The notes beneath the pieces are model-generated. The model did no database searches. It worked only from the letters and a program-made list of their open reading frames with translations, and had not been told where the DNA came from. 64,000 nt of DNA from Flaccisagitta enflata (lineage: Eukaryota; Chaetognatha; Sagittoidea; Aphragmophora): contig OZ231126.1 of assembly GCA_965153355.1 (NCBI GenBank), positions 84,878,001-84,942,000 on the forward strand, read 5' to 3'. A program made the translations under genes and the position numbers. Below, piece by piece: positions 33,353 through 46,516 of this stretch; position 1 is the first letter of the stretch, and each line of letters begins with the position of its first letter.

Positions 33353-33470
33353 ATCACTGAAAAAAACGGGAAAAAACGGTGGTGGAAACAGAAAATCGCC
33401 GAAAATCAGTGGCGATTGAAAACCCGAGTCACTCCCAACCTTAGGCGCACATATTGGCGACAACTTTTTC

Positions 33471-33805
33471 ATGTTAAAGAAAAAAAGAGTTCCATTCATG
33501 CATGTTGAGTGTGAATTGCCGGGAATCCGAGTATTAGCAGAAATGGTATGATTGAGAGAGAATCTACTTTTATATTATCCGTCAACAAGACAGGATACTC
33601 ATGGACTCGTTGACAATCACTCACTGAATCATTCATCGCTCCTCCAAAGATTTCGGACTTATTTACAATTGCCATCGTTTACTCATTTACCCATCTATTA
33701 ATTTACCTATACACCCAGTCATGATCATGCATTACCCATTCATCTATTTATCTATTTACCCATCTATCCAATATCCCATTTGTGCCTGCTCAGTCTCTTC
33801 CGCAT
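33471..33805. other. No gene seen
   Basis: Contains TTTACCCATCTATCC-like degenerate repeats (33680-33775). Confidence 0.45.
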
Positions 33806-33961
33806 TTTTAGTTGCGGACACGCAACTCTATAAGAGGCTTTGTCCATCCGTCCGTCGGTCGGTTGGTCGGTCCGTCACGCTCGAGTTGAAAAGTCGGAAT
33901 ACGCGCAGTTCCGCCCCTGCCCACCCGTCCGCAACTGGTGGCCGTGTATCCGGCCTTGTTT
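33806..33961 (-). mobile_element. Helentron-like element, type A
   Basis: TTTTTAGTTGCGGACACGCA, CTCTATAAGAGGCTTTGTCC, CACGCTCGAGTTGAAAAGTC, GCCCACCCGTCCGCAACTGG, and GGCCGTGTATCCGGCCTTGT. Both ends complete; the shortest clean copy. Confidence 0.75.
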
Positions 33962-34577
33962 TGTTCATATTTTCGGGCTCTAGCATGATGGATCAATAAA
34001 ATCACCCTCTCTGATTTCTCTTCCACTCAGTCTGGATAAACCTGCCTGCTGGGCAGGCAATTACAAGTTTAGAATGAGCATGTATATCAAGAAAAACTCT
34101 TTAGGTTCATCGCTTAACGACCCCCGTTTCTCTCAAGTCATAACAAATTCATGAATTAGCCAAATTGCCACGCTGAGACATGAAGAACTTCATGCCAGCA
34201 CTATCATGCCCCCAATAAGACATCAATGCATACTGGACACTGGGCGATAGTCAAAGGGCGTAGAACGAAACTGCAAACCTAAGTTTTCGAGAGACCGGCG
34301 CAATTGCATCCATGTGTGAGAATCAAGATGCTGTTTTGATTTTTTTTTTTCAGGCATATGGGTACGAAACCACCTTAACTCGTCTACGATAGCGATTTTC
34401 AAATACATCAGAAAAAAAAAAGACTTTTGATGGAGAGAGCGTATCGCGGTGGGTCTCAACGTTAATTGGATAGGAGCCGCGGGTATCTCTTGGCTGAAAT
34501 ATTTCGCCATTCTATCCGTTACTGCTGTCTTGTTTGAGCAACCTCATGATAGGATACAGTATACACACACACTCACC

Positions 34578-35914
<1,337 letters not shown>

Positions 35915-36045
35915 ACAGAGAGATTCGCCGACGGACAGATTGGCCGATAGACGGATTGGCCGATAGACAAATTGGCCGATAGACGGATTGGCCGATGGAC
36001 TGCTTTGCCGATAGACGGATTAACCGATGGACTAGCCGATGCTTA
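35915..36045. repeat. ~18-bp minisatellite
   Basis: Repeats of ATTGGCCGATAGACGG with variants. The Ser/Ile/Gly/Gln periodic ORF on the minus strand is repeat-derived. Confidence 0.75.
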
Positions 36046-36846
36046 TGAAGAGTCAAATACTCAATTTGTGTCCCTGTTGAGTGAGATTGATGAGTTAGAA
36101 AGGCTGAGACGGCGGTCTGGGTGACGGAGACCATCAAGAAGAGTAAAGAGCCAATTAGAGAAAAAGTTTTAAGTGGCTCAGAATATCTTATATAGTAAGA
36201 TATACCGTTCATCTTTACAGCTCTTGAAAGGCACAAAAGATCAAGGTCAAGTAGGTCACATACTGGCTTTACGTTGAACTCAGACAGGATCTTTAAAAAC
36301 GACATTTTATTGTGCGAATTTGGTTTTGTATTTGCTATGCAAAAAGAAATAAATAAAAAAACAACAACAAAAAAACTTTAAATGCCTCAAAATAACAGAC
36401 AGCCAAGAGACTGGATCTTTGAATTTCAAACCTTTAAGTTGGCCGATGACAAATGCTCATCGATGATTCCAGGTCTAGTCTAGTTTTGTAATTAGAACTG
36501 GATTCTGTGTGGAAACTGTCACCCTAAACTCAAGGACAGATCCCACACCCCCCCGGACACCAAAATCCAGCATGAGAAGACAAAAACCCAGTCCTCGACC
36601 TCCTCTTGAATGCCCCAAGAAACCCAACCCCCCTCTGCCCCTCCGGGATCATCGCCCACTCCTTGGGCACCCTGTACCCCACCGACCTGTGGTCCCTCGT
36701 TGACAGGTAAAGACCCGCCCTTGCTGCCCTAGTCCCATACCCATGGACCCCATCAATCCTCCCCAGCATGGCTGCCTGGTTCTCTGGAAGCCGCCCATTC
36801 CAGAACTGCCAGGCGTGGACCCTAAGCTGCTGCCTATACCATACGA

Positions 36847-37161
36847 CAAAAAAAAAGACGCACTTTTGGATGGCTAATTTTACCTATAAATGAAAAAAAA
36901 AACCTATCAAAATCTTAGATCATCTGAAGACCCTTTGAAAGTACTTTCATTTGACGCCAATCTGGTACTGCTATCTGTTTAGAAATGAGTGAACATGTTG
37001 CCCATTTCAGTTTTGGAATCCCTATGAAAAAATGCATTTTAGCAAATTAGTGCTTCTCTTTGCAAGGCTCTAGCTTCTAAACCGTTTGAGATACAGAGCT
37101 GGGATTAAATCAATTTTTACACCTGTTTTATCAATTTATAAACAGGTGCGTCTTTTTTTTG
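36847..37161. mobile_element. TIR MITE inserted in the non-LTR relic
   Basis: Ends CAAAAAAAAAGACGCAC and GTGCGTCTTTTTTTTG are inverted repeats. The AT-rich interior interrupts the GC-rich ORF and holds the core CTAAACCGTTTGAGATACAG (about 37077). The target duplication is not resolved. Confidence 0.7.
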
Positions 37162-38279
37162 AGTCGAGTGGTACAAGTCCCCCAATTTTAGCATGCCATG
37201 CTGGGCCAGGAGCGGGTCTGCATGGTACCGCCCCCTCTTGCCAGCAACCAGGCCAGCAAACCTCTTCTAGTACCTGCCCAAGCCCCCTCCCCAGTGTCAG
37301 GTTCCGCCCCTCCTTTAAGTCTCCCCACACCATCAGGCAATACTGCAGGTGCGGGAGAACCAGCCCATTATAGAGCGAAAGGAGACGCCGCCCATTAAGG
37401 ACAGCCCCAGCCCTGCCCAACACACCCAGAAGGCGCCCCACCTTCCCCCTTGCCTGCTCAATGTGCCCGGTCCACCTCAACCCCTCGTCCAACCACATCC
37501 CAAGAAACCGCGCCCCCTCCACCTTCCTGATCTGCTCAACCCCTATCTCCAGCCCCCCCCCCCCATGGTGGCTCCCGCCCCCCAAATGGTGGCTCCCGCC
37601 CCCCAGGTCCACCAAAATAGACATACTCTGTCTTCTTAAGATTCAGAGTGAGCCTATTGCACCTAAACCACCGGCTGAGCTCTCCCAGCCCCCTGTTCAC
37701 CCTCCCAAAAAGCTCAGCGGGGTCCCTACCCTCAGCAAATATGTTAGTGTCGTCCGCAAACAGAACAAGATCAAGGCCCCAACACACCCTCACCATGTCG
37801 TTCACATACAACAGGAAGAACAGTGGGCCAAGAACTGAGCCCTGAGGGACTCCACACCTCACCTGGCCCCTCTCTGACTCAAAGCCCCCTTACACCACAT
37901 ACTGCCCCCTCCCATCCAAGTAGTCCCGCAGCAGACCCAGGGCACGCCCCTCACCCCGTAGTGCTCCAGCCTGGCAAGCAGCACCCCATGGTCCACAGTA
38001 TCAAACGCCTTCTTGAGATCAACAAAGACCCCAAGAGCCGCATTCCCCTTACCCCATGCCCCCCTCACCCTCTTGACCATGTCCAACACAGCCATCGCCG
38101 TGGAGTGACCCTGCCTGAACCCATACTGACCCAGGATAATCACCAGGTGCCTCTCCAAAACCGCAACAGCCTCACCTTGATCACCCTCTCAAAGATTTGA
38201 GAGAGGACTGGGAGGACTGAGACTGGCCGGTAATTAGCATACATGGTGGGATCCTCCCCCTTAAACACTGGGACAGATA

Positions 38280-38532
38280 ATAATATTCTTCCAAGCTTCC
38301 GGGAAGCATGAATTTAACTTGCAAGATTCCGACATGCAGAATGCAGTGAAAAATGGTAAATTGATGGAAAAATCATGTCAATTTTCATTATAAAAACTTA
38401 AAAATGATAGAATTATGGAAAAGACATCGATGTTTTAGATTACCCAATGAACAAATGGTTTGTGACAACTGTTTAAGTGCTCATCTAAAACAAAATATCA
38501 TTTTTTGATTCTTTTTTCTATGGTCATAGTGT
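38280..38532. other. AT-rich block replacing the linker of the non-LTR relic
   Basis: Coding stops after VTDDGRI (38532 side) and restarts at PVFKGEDP (38280 side). The roughly 100-residue segment expected between them is absent, so an insertion with deletion is likely. Confidence 0.5.
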
Positions 38533-39730
38533 AAATCCTTCCGTCATCCGTCACCCCCACCCCCTCCTCCTCAAAATACCCACAAGCGGCACCCCACCCT
38601 TCTGCCGCCCACCTGTCACCTCCCCCAACACCTCCCAGGTAGCCCTCAGGCCCCCCCCTATCTCCCCAAGCCTCTGGTCGAAGTATTCCCTTTTCAATCT
38701 GCGCCTAAGCCTATTCACCTCCCTACTGACTTCGACCAGCCTCCCCTCCTCCACTGGTCCCAACTGTCCCCCGACCTTCCCGAAGTACAGCTCCCCCTTT
38801 TCGCTCACTAGCCCCTTGAAGCCCTCATTGTCCAACCAGGGCTTCTCCACATCCCTCCGCGACCTTCTGTGCTCCACCCATGGAAACGCAGCATTATACA
38901 TATCACGGAAAGCATTCCGGAAGTTAGCCACGTTTGCCTCCACACCTAGAGCTCTGACCTCATCAAAGCTCCTAACTCCTCCGCAAACCTCCCAATCCTA
39001 CCCTTGTTCACCTGTCGCCTCTTCCTACCCTTACCCCCCTGGACACCTCCCCGCTCCCAATTTCCCCCCATGAATGCAAATATAGGGAGATGGTCCGAGA
39101 CTCTCGCCGTCACCAGGCCACTCCCTATATTTGCCGCTACATTGTTAGTCCATATGTTGTCAATTAGTGTCGCCGTAGTGTCAGTCAGTCTTGTTGGGAG
39201 GGATACCAAGGGGTAAAAAAACCGTTGTAAATCCCCCAAGGTAATCTGACGTCGGCCCATGGTTCCCTGACCTGAGAAGATCAACATTGCAGTCGCCCAT
39301 CAGATAGGCGTCCGTCCCCCGTAGTTTTGTAAGAACCTGGGCAATTCCTGCACTGAACCCCTCCAAGTCCCCACCTGGTGGCCTATAGATTACCCCCACT
39401 ACGTCGTTCTTACGCCCCCCTCCCCTGATAACTTCCACAATAACCGACTTAAAAACCCCCTCCTCAAACCTGCCCAAGTCCGGCCAGTCTAGATACATCA
39501 ATCCCACCTTGATTAATAGCGCCAGCCCCCCTCCACTGCATACCCTCCCGCAAACCGCACCATACCCACCCACTGTCATCCTCTTCTCGCTCTCCTCATC
39601 AAGCCACGTCTCCGCCAAACCCACCACATCCCAGCCAACCCCCCATCTTCCCATCTCAGCCTCCAGGAGCTCGAGGCCAGGCCCCTTGCGCTCCTGATAT
39701 TGTGGAACATCAGAGAGAGAGAGCAACCCC

Positions 39731-40110
39731 CCTTTATGAAAGCTCGGAACCGGTGTAGATCGGTAATTTCATCTCAAATCGATTAAATCGGTAAAAAGAG
39801 GATAATTTTCCCAATCGAGATCTACTAGAAAAGGCCAAGTTATTACCAATACAATATGTTCACCTCGCCTCTCTTCGACCAACAAACAAACAAACCAGAT
39901 TTGGACCTTAAGGCTGGGTTTTAGGCCTCGAGTCTGAGATTTGAGGGGGGGGGGTTAAGGAAAAATCTCTGCAAATGTGAAAGCAAAGGTCATCGAACTC
40001 CAAAACAACATTTTTTTGAAGGAGATCTAAAGACATTAAATAATTCTTTTTGTATGACCGATAGATTGTGCATTGGGTATTTTAAACTGTATCTCATGTT
40101 TTGCATACCA
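39731..40110. other. Cap-element fragment and unassigned sequence
   Basis: 39899-39995 has GGACCTTAAGGCTGGGTTTT, GAGTCTGAGATTTGAGGG, TGTGAAAGCAAAGGTCATCG, the right half of a cap element without its GC cap. The rest is unassigned. Confidence 0.5.
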
Positions 40111-40332
40111 TCTAGCTCATTAATATACGGACACCTGAAAAGAAGCATCAACTTTAGAAAAGCGATGTGACTAAATAAATTGAGTAACTGACTCCAGATT
40201 GGCTGTATCTGAAAGAATAGAAATAATTGTTTGAAATAGAACCAATCTAAGGTTGGTAGCTCAATCTATTTGGGCGCAGAATTTTTCCAAAGTTGATTCT
40301 TCTATCCAGGTGTCCGTATATTCATGAGCTTG
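40111..40332. mobile_element. MITE with ~50-bp inverted ends
   Basis: Left AGCTCATTAATATACGGACA..CCTGAAAAGAAGCATCAACT and the inverted right AGCTCATGAATATACGGACA..CCTGGATAGAAGAATCAACT agree closely. The TATACGGACA motif also occurs in the ends of the 6467-7084 element, so the two may be related. Confidence 0.75.
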
Positions 40333-40709
40333 ATGATATTGGATGAATACAAAGTTCAGGATTGTGATTCGATATTCGTCGGTAAGACGAAAGTAGACAA
40401 TTTTCTGATACGCGATAGTAAAGTAGTAATGTATCCATAACACATGAGGAAATTTATGATTAAATACAAATACTTAGAATACTTAAAATAGATATGTTCG
40501 AGGTCGGAAAGATTGTTGTCGAAATGTAAGGATTCAGATTAAAAAACAACTTACCCTCAGTTGGGGAATATCCTACCAACAGCTCATCGGCAAAACCCGA
40601 GTGAGGAATTTCGTATCTGCAACATAATGGTGAGAGAGAGTTTTCAGTCCGTTTTGCTCTTTTACCTTTCTACAGCCCTGTCTTTGTCGAATTGTCCCCG
40701 TTCCTCGCC

Positions 40710-40943
<234 letters not shown>

Positions 40944-41035
40944 CACCTTTTTCGGTTGTTTCCAGCTGACCATTTTCTCATTCGTTGAATGAAGCTTTCA
41001 GCAAACAGTCCAGAAGCATCGAAAGATGAACGCCT

Positions 41036-41509
41036 TTGGCTTCTGCCTGTTTAACAGAGAGAAACAAGGAGGATTGTGAAGGTCAGGGGATCAAGGTCAA
41101 GGGTCAAGATCATGAGTCCAGTTCACTTGTTCAAGAGTCAGAGGTCAGGATCAGGCGTCTAGTTCTCTTTTTCAGCGGCCAGTTAGGTGCTTCATACAGC
41201 AGTGGGGTTAATCTTGGGCCTTCACTATTTTCCCTTTTCTGAAAATTGCCTGTGTTCCATTTTTATTAGCGGCCCGGTTTTGTGCCCTAATTTTCATAAT
41301 CCAGTGGGATATACTGTCAAGTTTTACTGAGCAAGTCACAAACAATTCCCTATATCATGTAGACACAAGATAGCGCATCTGTGTAAAGACAACTGCGGCA
41401 ACATTATTGTCCTTGTTTTGCAGATAATTTTCGTTTTGAACGATGATTTTCAATGCCAAGCGTTGTTCCATTTGGCCATTGAACGGGCCCTCTTTACAAT
41501 TTTATGCCA

Positions 41510-41544
<35 letters not shown>

Positions 41545-41700
41545 ATATTGGCAATATGTTAGCGGATCAAAGAAATGACTACAGTAACGATATTGATATT
41601 TGCAGCGACCAACGGAGCTTAGAGATCAAGGTCAAGGTCACAACAGGCGTCTAGCTCCCAAGGTCAGAATCCTTCTTTTGCTCTTCTTCGCGACCGTAAA
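41036..41700. repeat. Repeats rich in AAGGTCA with (CTGT)n between
   Basis: GATCAAGGTCAAGGGTCAAG (41088-41107), GAGGTCAGGATCAGGCGTCT (about 41140-41160) and ATCAAGGTCAAGGTCACAAC plus AGGCGTCTAGCTCC (about 41625-41660) look like diverged copies of one unit. (CTGT)n occupies 41508-41543. Confidence 0.45.
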
Positions 41701-42405
41701 ACCATATAAGTCCAAGTGGATAAAAATGAGCGGGCGATATCCTTAACGCGCCATTTTCCTTGACTTATGAACCTGTAAACTGCGCCATTGTTTTGTTTCT
41801 TTATGCATAGAGCCATAAGCCTCGGAGGTCTGGTTTGCGTTTATCCTCGACACTCATTTTGCAATTTGCTCTGCTTTTTCCCAACAGCTTTCATTATTTC
41901 CATTGTCTCTGCTGAACTTTCCACCTACAATTTCCAAAGAAATTGAAAAAATTACCAATACAGTAAATCAATGACTACTTTGATCCACAGTTTCTGGGCG
42001 GCGGTCCCGAAGGGGTCGATGACCTTTACTTTCACACATATGGGGAATTTTCTCCTTCTTCTCCTCCTTCTTCTCCTTCTCCTCCTTCTCCTTTGTACCA
42101 CCCCCCCTCCCCTCAGCCTCCAGGCCCGTATCTCAACCTCGAGGCCCATACACTTTTTTTTTATAAGCACCTCGTTTATAAGCACGCCCAGCCTCAGATA
42201 TTGGGAAAATTTAAGCACATTGCAAAGTACGCTCCAGGCTGAGAGTTTTGATTTAAAAAAAAATTGGTGAATTTTCAAAAAATATGCCAACTTTTAGACA
42301 TATATGGTTGGAATTTCACAAAAACCACAGGAAACTTTGATAGAAATTGAAATCATCTATAATATCAATCTGTCAGTATATTCAGGATTTTGATACTGAT
42401 AAAAA

Positions 42406-42636
42406 CAAGACCGGATACACGGCTACCCCAGTTGCGTGCGGGTGGGCAGGGGCCATATTTGAGGTCAGTGGCACATTTGGGCAGGAGCGGTATAGCCAAA
42501 ATCCCTTTAAACGCCGAAAAAGTAAAATGTGACAGACCGACGGACGGACCGACGGACGGACGGACCGACGGACCGACCGACGGACCGACGGACCGACAAA
42601 GCGGGGTGTAAAGTCGCGTAGCATGCGACTAAAAAA
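42406..42636 (+). mobile_element. Helentron-like element, type B, nested
   Basis: AACAAGACCGGATACACGGC, CCAGTTGCGTGCGGGTGGGC, TTTGGGCAGGAGCGGTATAG, (ACGG/ACCG)n, AAGCGGGGTGT, and hairpin GTCGCG-TAGCA-TGCGAC then TAAAAA. Comparison with the uninterrupted family F copy (57431-58173) shows where it entered. Confidence 0.7.
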
Positions 42637-42719
42637 ATGAATTTCTAATGATATTTAACAATACTATTGTTTATTAACTATGATTATAAGAATTTATTGC
42701 TGTAACAAGGACCACTAAA

Positions 42720-42883
42720 AAAGAACGGATTCCAGGGGACCAACAATTTTTTTCTGTTATTGGCGGACTTCTGTTATTGCCAATAAAGGAATTAAAAGCA
42801 GTAAACTTAAAGGGACCATGAATTTAAATCTGTTCTAGGCGGAATTCCGTTGGTGGCGGGTCCGTTAGAGCGGGGTTCAACTG
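42720..42883. mobile_element. pogo-like MITE copy, left end degraded
   Basis: The right end GTTAGAGCGGGGTTCAACTG plus TA and the interior CTGTTATTGGCGGACTTCTG match the 9058-9233 element. The left start has lost its CAGTTGAACC. Confidence 0.65.
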
Positions 42884-42886
42884 TAC

Positions 42887-43855
42887 ATCATTATACTAAG
42901 TAACATTTAAGAATCTAAAACATATATATCAAATCAACACACTGATCTCATCCCATGATTTATATAAAAATAGGACAATGTCAGTAAAAGATACTGTATA
43001 TTTGATCATAGATGGTTTATCTACGAATGGAGATGTACATGCCCAAAATATAGGAAATTGACCAGAATTTTCGACATCTTTTGCGATTGTCGTTTTACAA
43101 AATATATTCATTACTGTATTTCATACTATACTTTATTCCAGCGGCGTATCTAAGCCAAGATATTAGCAGCTGCCGCCTCCTATCTATGTCCAACAAAGCT
43201 CCTGTCCGACCTTTATTACTAAGAATTATTACTATGTATAACTATATATTTCTATTCAAAACTATACGTAAATATCTACTAATATATATTACTAAATATA
43301 ACTAAATATGACCATACATCACCTGGTACAGCAGTGTGTGTTGTGTAGCAACGTAGTACAACATTTTTCTAGATTTAAGTTCATAGAATTCTCATCACAC
43401 TTGGAGCAATGACTGCATTTTACTTTTAAAGCATCATTTGAGGGTAAGCTGAAATTGTTTTACGTTGGACATTTTTGCAGTAATATTTTCAGCAGGAATC
43501 CAAATAAAAAAACAAACAATGGTAACAAAGGTAACAATGGTAAATAACAATGGTAAAATGGTAAAAAAGGATTCCATTAGAGCAAAAAGCGCAGACTATG
43601 GCATAGCATGAATAATCAAATGACATATGGAGCCAATTCTTATATACTGCCGAGAGAGAACAGGTATTTATTGGCAAGCAAAAGGACGATCTGGAAGGGG
43701 TCGCTGTCCCTACACCCTATTTACAACAATATTTCTAAACTATTGCAACGACACAGATGTGAGCATTATAAACACATTTTTAGTATTTTAGTATTTTAGT
43801 AGTTTTAGTATTGCTGAACAACACAAGTTTTGATTTCTTATTGCCGCTCTGTCTT
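42887..43855. other. No gene seen
   Basis: AT-rich interior of the family F element. Short ORFs without recognisable domains. Confidence 0.45.
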
Positions 43856-43857
43856 TA

Positions 43858-44003
<146 letters not shown>

Positions 44004-44651
44004 TCCTCCTCCTCTTTCATCTTCTTCTTCTTTCCTTTGTCTGTCTGTCCGACAACGGAAGCCCTTCAGATATGCCGCTGCTTTATTCTATACTATACAA
44101 TACTTTATGTTATACTGTTTTCTATGCCCTACTGTATACTTTGCTCCATACTGAATAGGATAATTACTTACTGATAAATGATAAGCACGCATTTAAGCAC
44201 ATTTCAGCCTCGGAAATGAGATTTTGCTAAGCACGCTCAGCCTCAGCCAAAAAAAGTGGGTGCTTATAAAAAAAAAGTGTATCACTGTCTTGAGGCCCAA
44301 ATCCCAGACGGATTTTGGCCTCAAGACTGGGATTTGGGCCTCGTGACTGGGATATGGGACTTGAGGCTGAGATATGGGCCTGGAGGCTGGGGGGAGGGGG
44401 GTGCGGAGGAGGAGGAGGAGGAGAAGGAGGAGAAAATTCCCCATATGTGTGAAAGCATAAGTCATCAACCCCTTCGAGGCCGCTACCCTGCTCCCCCTCA
44501 ACTTCAACCACAACATACTTAAGGCTATCGTTGCTTCAAAATGAAGTTACCCTGAAATTTTTTTTTCTTTTATAGAATGTCAAATACTAGTGTAAGAAAC
44601 CCCTTCAAAAAATTTCAGAAAATTGAAAAAACCCAAATACAAGCAATTTTT

Positions 44652-44926
44652 CGGGCACTCGCTAGCCTGACTGGGGCAACGGAGGAAGCTTAAATTTTTA
44701 CTGAAGATAGGCAAGACATGTGGCCAGGGTACACCTGTAAAAAAAATCTAAATTTTATTATTTTACATACAATAAATCCAAGAAGAAATCTGTAAAATGT
44801 AACCATATGTAGGCTAGTAGCTTTTTTTGGAATTTGTTCCAGGTCTACCCTGGCCACATGTCTTCTCTGTCTTCAGTAAAAATTTCAGCTTCCTACGTTG
44901 CCCCAGTCAGGCTAGCGAGCGCCTAG
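44652..44926. mobile_element. Foldback element with ~85-bp arms
   Basis: Left arm CTCGCTAGCCTGACTGGGGC..AAATTTTTACTGAAG..GACATGTGGCCAGGGTACAC and the right arm CTACCCTGGCCACATGTCTT..CTTCAGTAAAAATTT..GCCCCAGTCAGGCTAGCGAG are inverted copies around a ~100-bp AT-rich loop. Confidence 0.75.
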
Positions 44927-45072
44927 AAAATTGACATTATTTTGCTATTCATTGAAGTAAAAATTGTAAGAAATACAGGGTAAAGGTACGACTTATGAAC
45001 GATTTTTTTCATCAACTCTATTTTAGTCTCCCTAACTCTCAGTTTTAAAGCACAATTTCATAGAAGCAGTCA

Positions 45073-45230
45073 GCGTCTGTGGCTAGTGAGTAGATCGCCT
45101 GACATGAGCACTGTGATAATGCGCAGGGTGAGAATAGAAATTAATTTCTTGAAACATTGACCTGGGAAAAATAGTTTGTGATTAAGGAAGGGCAGACACC
45201 CTCCTTAAGTCTGTTGTTCAAATCCTCCTC
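45073..45230 (+). other. tRNA-like (SINE head?) sequence with extended A-B box spacing
   Basis: TGGCTAGTGAGTAGATCGCC (45080-45099) resembles a pol III A box, and GTTCAAATCC (45216-45225) a B box. The spacing of about 135 bp is too long for a plain tRNA, and no acceptor stem is evident. It may be a SINE relic or chance. Confidence 0.3.
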
Positions 45231-45513
45231 CGATACATTGATAATTTTTATTTTTTCCTCTTTGCTTGACCAAAGCATTCCTGATTTTGTTTTCGCTTTA
45301 TAACTTGGGTCAGGCAAATGCTCTATAGTTGAAAATTGAAAGAGAGAGCCTCATAACGCACATTAGTCATGAAAACAGATTTTTAAATATTCGACTATCT
45401 ACAAGGGGGCCAAAATATCAAAATCATTTTTTTCCTCAAATCTGAGGCCAGATTCAGATTCCTTGCAAATAAACTACATCTTAATGTAGCAATATCGCTC
45501 CATCTTGCTCGTT

Positions 45514-46014
45514 TTGGGCAGCGGCCCCAAAGGGCCGATGTCCTGTAGGACACAGGGGTGAATTTCCATATGTCCGTCCGTATGTCCGTATGTCCGTCCG
45601 TCCCCCCCAAAGCTTCTCAAGCCTCAAATTCCCATTGGATAGCATGGGAAATTGTCAAAATGCAAACTTCCCATTGAATAACATAGAAAATTTACAAAAA
45701 AGCAAAAATGCATGTTTCCCATTGAATAGCATGAAAAAATTGATAAAAACTAAAAAAAATGTAAAATTCCCATTAAATAACATGGCAAATTGACAAGAAA
45801 TTGTAAAAAAAATGCAAAATTCCCATTGAATATCATGGAAAATTGCTACTAAGGCCTCAAATATGCCCTCTTAGGACGTATGGAAATTCACCCCTGTGCC
45901 CTACAGGACATCGGCCTTTTGGGGCCGCTGCCCTGCTCTCACTCCACTTTTTCAGCTAATCACTCGAAGCAGGGCATTGGGTACCGCTGACCATGTGCGA
46001 TCCTTGGATGACTT
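45514..46014 (+). mobile_element. Cap element C8
   Basis: GGGCAGCGGCCCCAAAGGGC (hairpin CGGCCCCAAAGGGCCG), CCTGTAGGACACAGGGGTGA, (GTCC)n, ~45-bp CCCATTGAATAACATGG repeats, inverted cap TTCACCCCTGTGCCCTACAG..GGGGCCGCTGCCC, tail AGCAGGGCATTGGGTACCGC plus TGACCATGTGCGATCC. Inverted sister of 14758-15232. Confidence 0.65.
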
Positions 46015-46019
46015 GTTAA

Positions 46020-46380
46020 AAGTTATCGAATGACATGCGGTTTAGGGTTTGGTGATGGGATTTGGGCCTTGGGGCTGGGACTGAAGCCTTGGGGCTGGGA
46101 TTTGGGCCTTAGGCTGGGATTTGGGCCTTGAGGCTGGGATTTGGGCCTTGAGGCTGGTGTTTGGGACTTGAGACTGGGATTTGGGCTTTGAGGCTGGGAT
46201 TTGGGCCTCAAGGCTAGGATTTTGGTCTTGAGGCTAGGATTTGAGCCTCAAGGCTAGAATATGAGCCTCGAGGCTAGGATTGGAGGGTGGACCTATGGAG
46301 AAGGAGAACATTTGACATATATGTGCAAGCATAGGTCATCGACCCCTTCGAGACCGCTGCCCGAAAGGGGCCCGAAGGGG
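46020..46380 (+). mobile_element. Cap element C9, right half
   Basis: About 12 units of GGCTGGGATTTGGGCCTTGA, then CATATATGTGCAAGCATAGG, TCATCGACCCCTTCG, GACCGCTGCCC. No left cap. Confidence 0.55.
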
Positions 46381-46473
46381 GACCAACTGACTGACCAACC
46401 GACCGAGCAAACGGACCGACCAACCAACCGACCAACCGTCATAGCGGGCACACGCGTAGCACAAGACTAAAAA
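46381..46473 (+). mobile_element. Helentron-like type B right-end fragment
   Basis: ACCGACCAACCAACCGACC run, ATAGCGGGCACACGCG, and a decayed hairpin ending AAGACTAAAAATG. Confidence 0.45.
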
Positions 46474-46516
46474 TGCCCGATTTCAGTGCATGACACCCAT
46501 TTAGTGTGATCCAGTT

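Larger units (their letters stand above)
31828..33443. mobile_element. Non-autonomous hAT-like element, ~1.6 kb, 8-bp target duplication
   Basis: Ends TAAGGTTGGG and CCCAACCTTA are perfect inverted repeats, with further inside similarity (AGTGATTCACCG type). The flanks repeat GGCGCACA (31820-31827, 33444-33451), an 8-bp duplication as in hAT. The interior has no transposase and itself holds a MITE (32273-32677) and a type A prime element (33131-33352). Confidence 0.75.
31462..33470 (-). mobile_element. Helentron-like type E with (CATT)n, split by a hAT-like element
   Basis: Start CATGCATCCTCGCTGATCTT, GTTGGTCGGTCGGTTGG, AACGTTAAAACCGTCC, (CATT)n (31612-31738), then GTCAGCGAGGCGCACA; it resumes after the insert as GGCGCACATATTGGCGACAA. 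The uninterrupted version is at 61146-61467. Confidence 0.65.
36530..39730 (-). pseudogene. Broken non-LTR retrotransposon ORF2 (endonuclease plus reverse transcriptase)
   Basis: An intact copy would nick target DNA and reverse-transcribe its own RNA. Reading 39726 to 36530 on the minus strand, in several frames: APE-type endonuclease pieces (GLAETWLDEE, IYRPPGGDLEGF, GDCNVDLL, then SDHLPI near 39090); a linker with KPWLDNEGFK (38.8 kb); reverse transcriptase N-terminus PVFKGEDPTMYANYRPVSVL (about 38270-38210); GFRQGHST and [12 protein letters not shown] (about 38110-38000); GVPQGSVLGPLFFLLYVNDM (about 37855); the catalytic FADD in LFADDTNIF (about 37745); LPHLQYCLMVWG (about 37370); and the C-terminal RDHRSVGYRVPKEW region (about 36690). 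Frames shift at least four times. It is also cut by a TIR element (36847-37161) and by a non-homologous AT-rich block (38280-38532). The motif set fits the CR1/Jockey group; the clade is not resolved. It is inactive. Confidence 0.85.
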
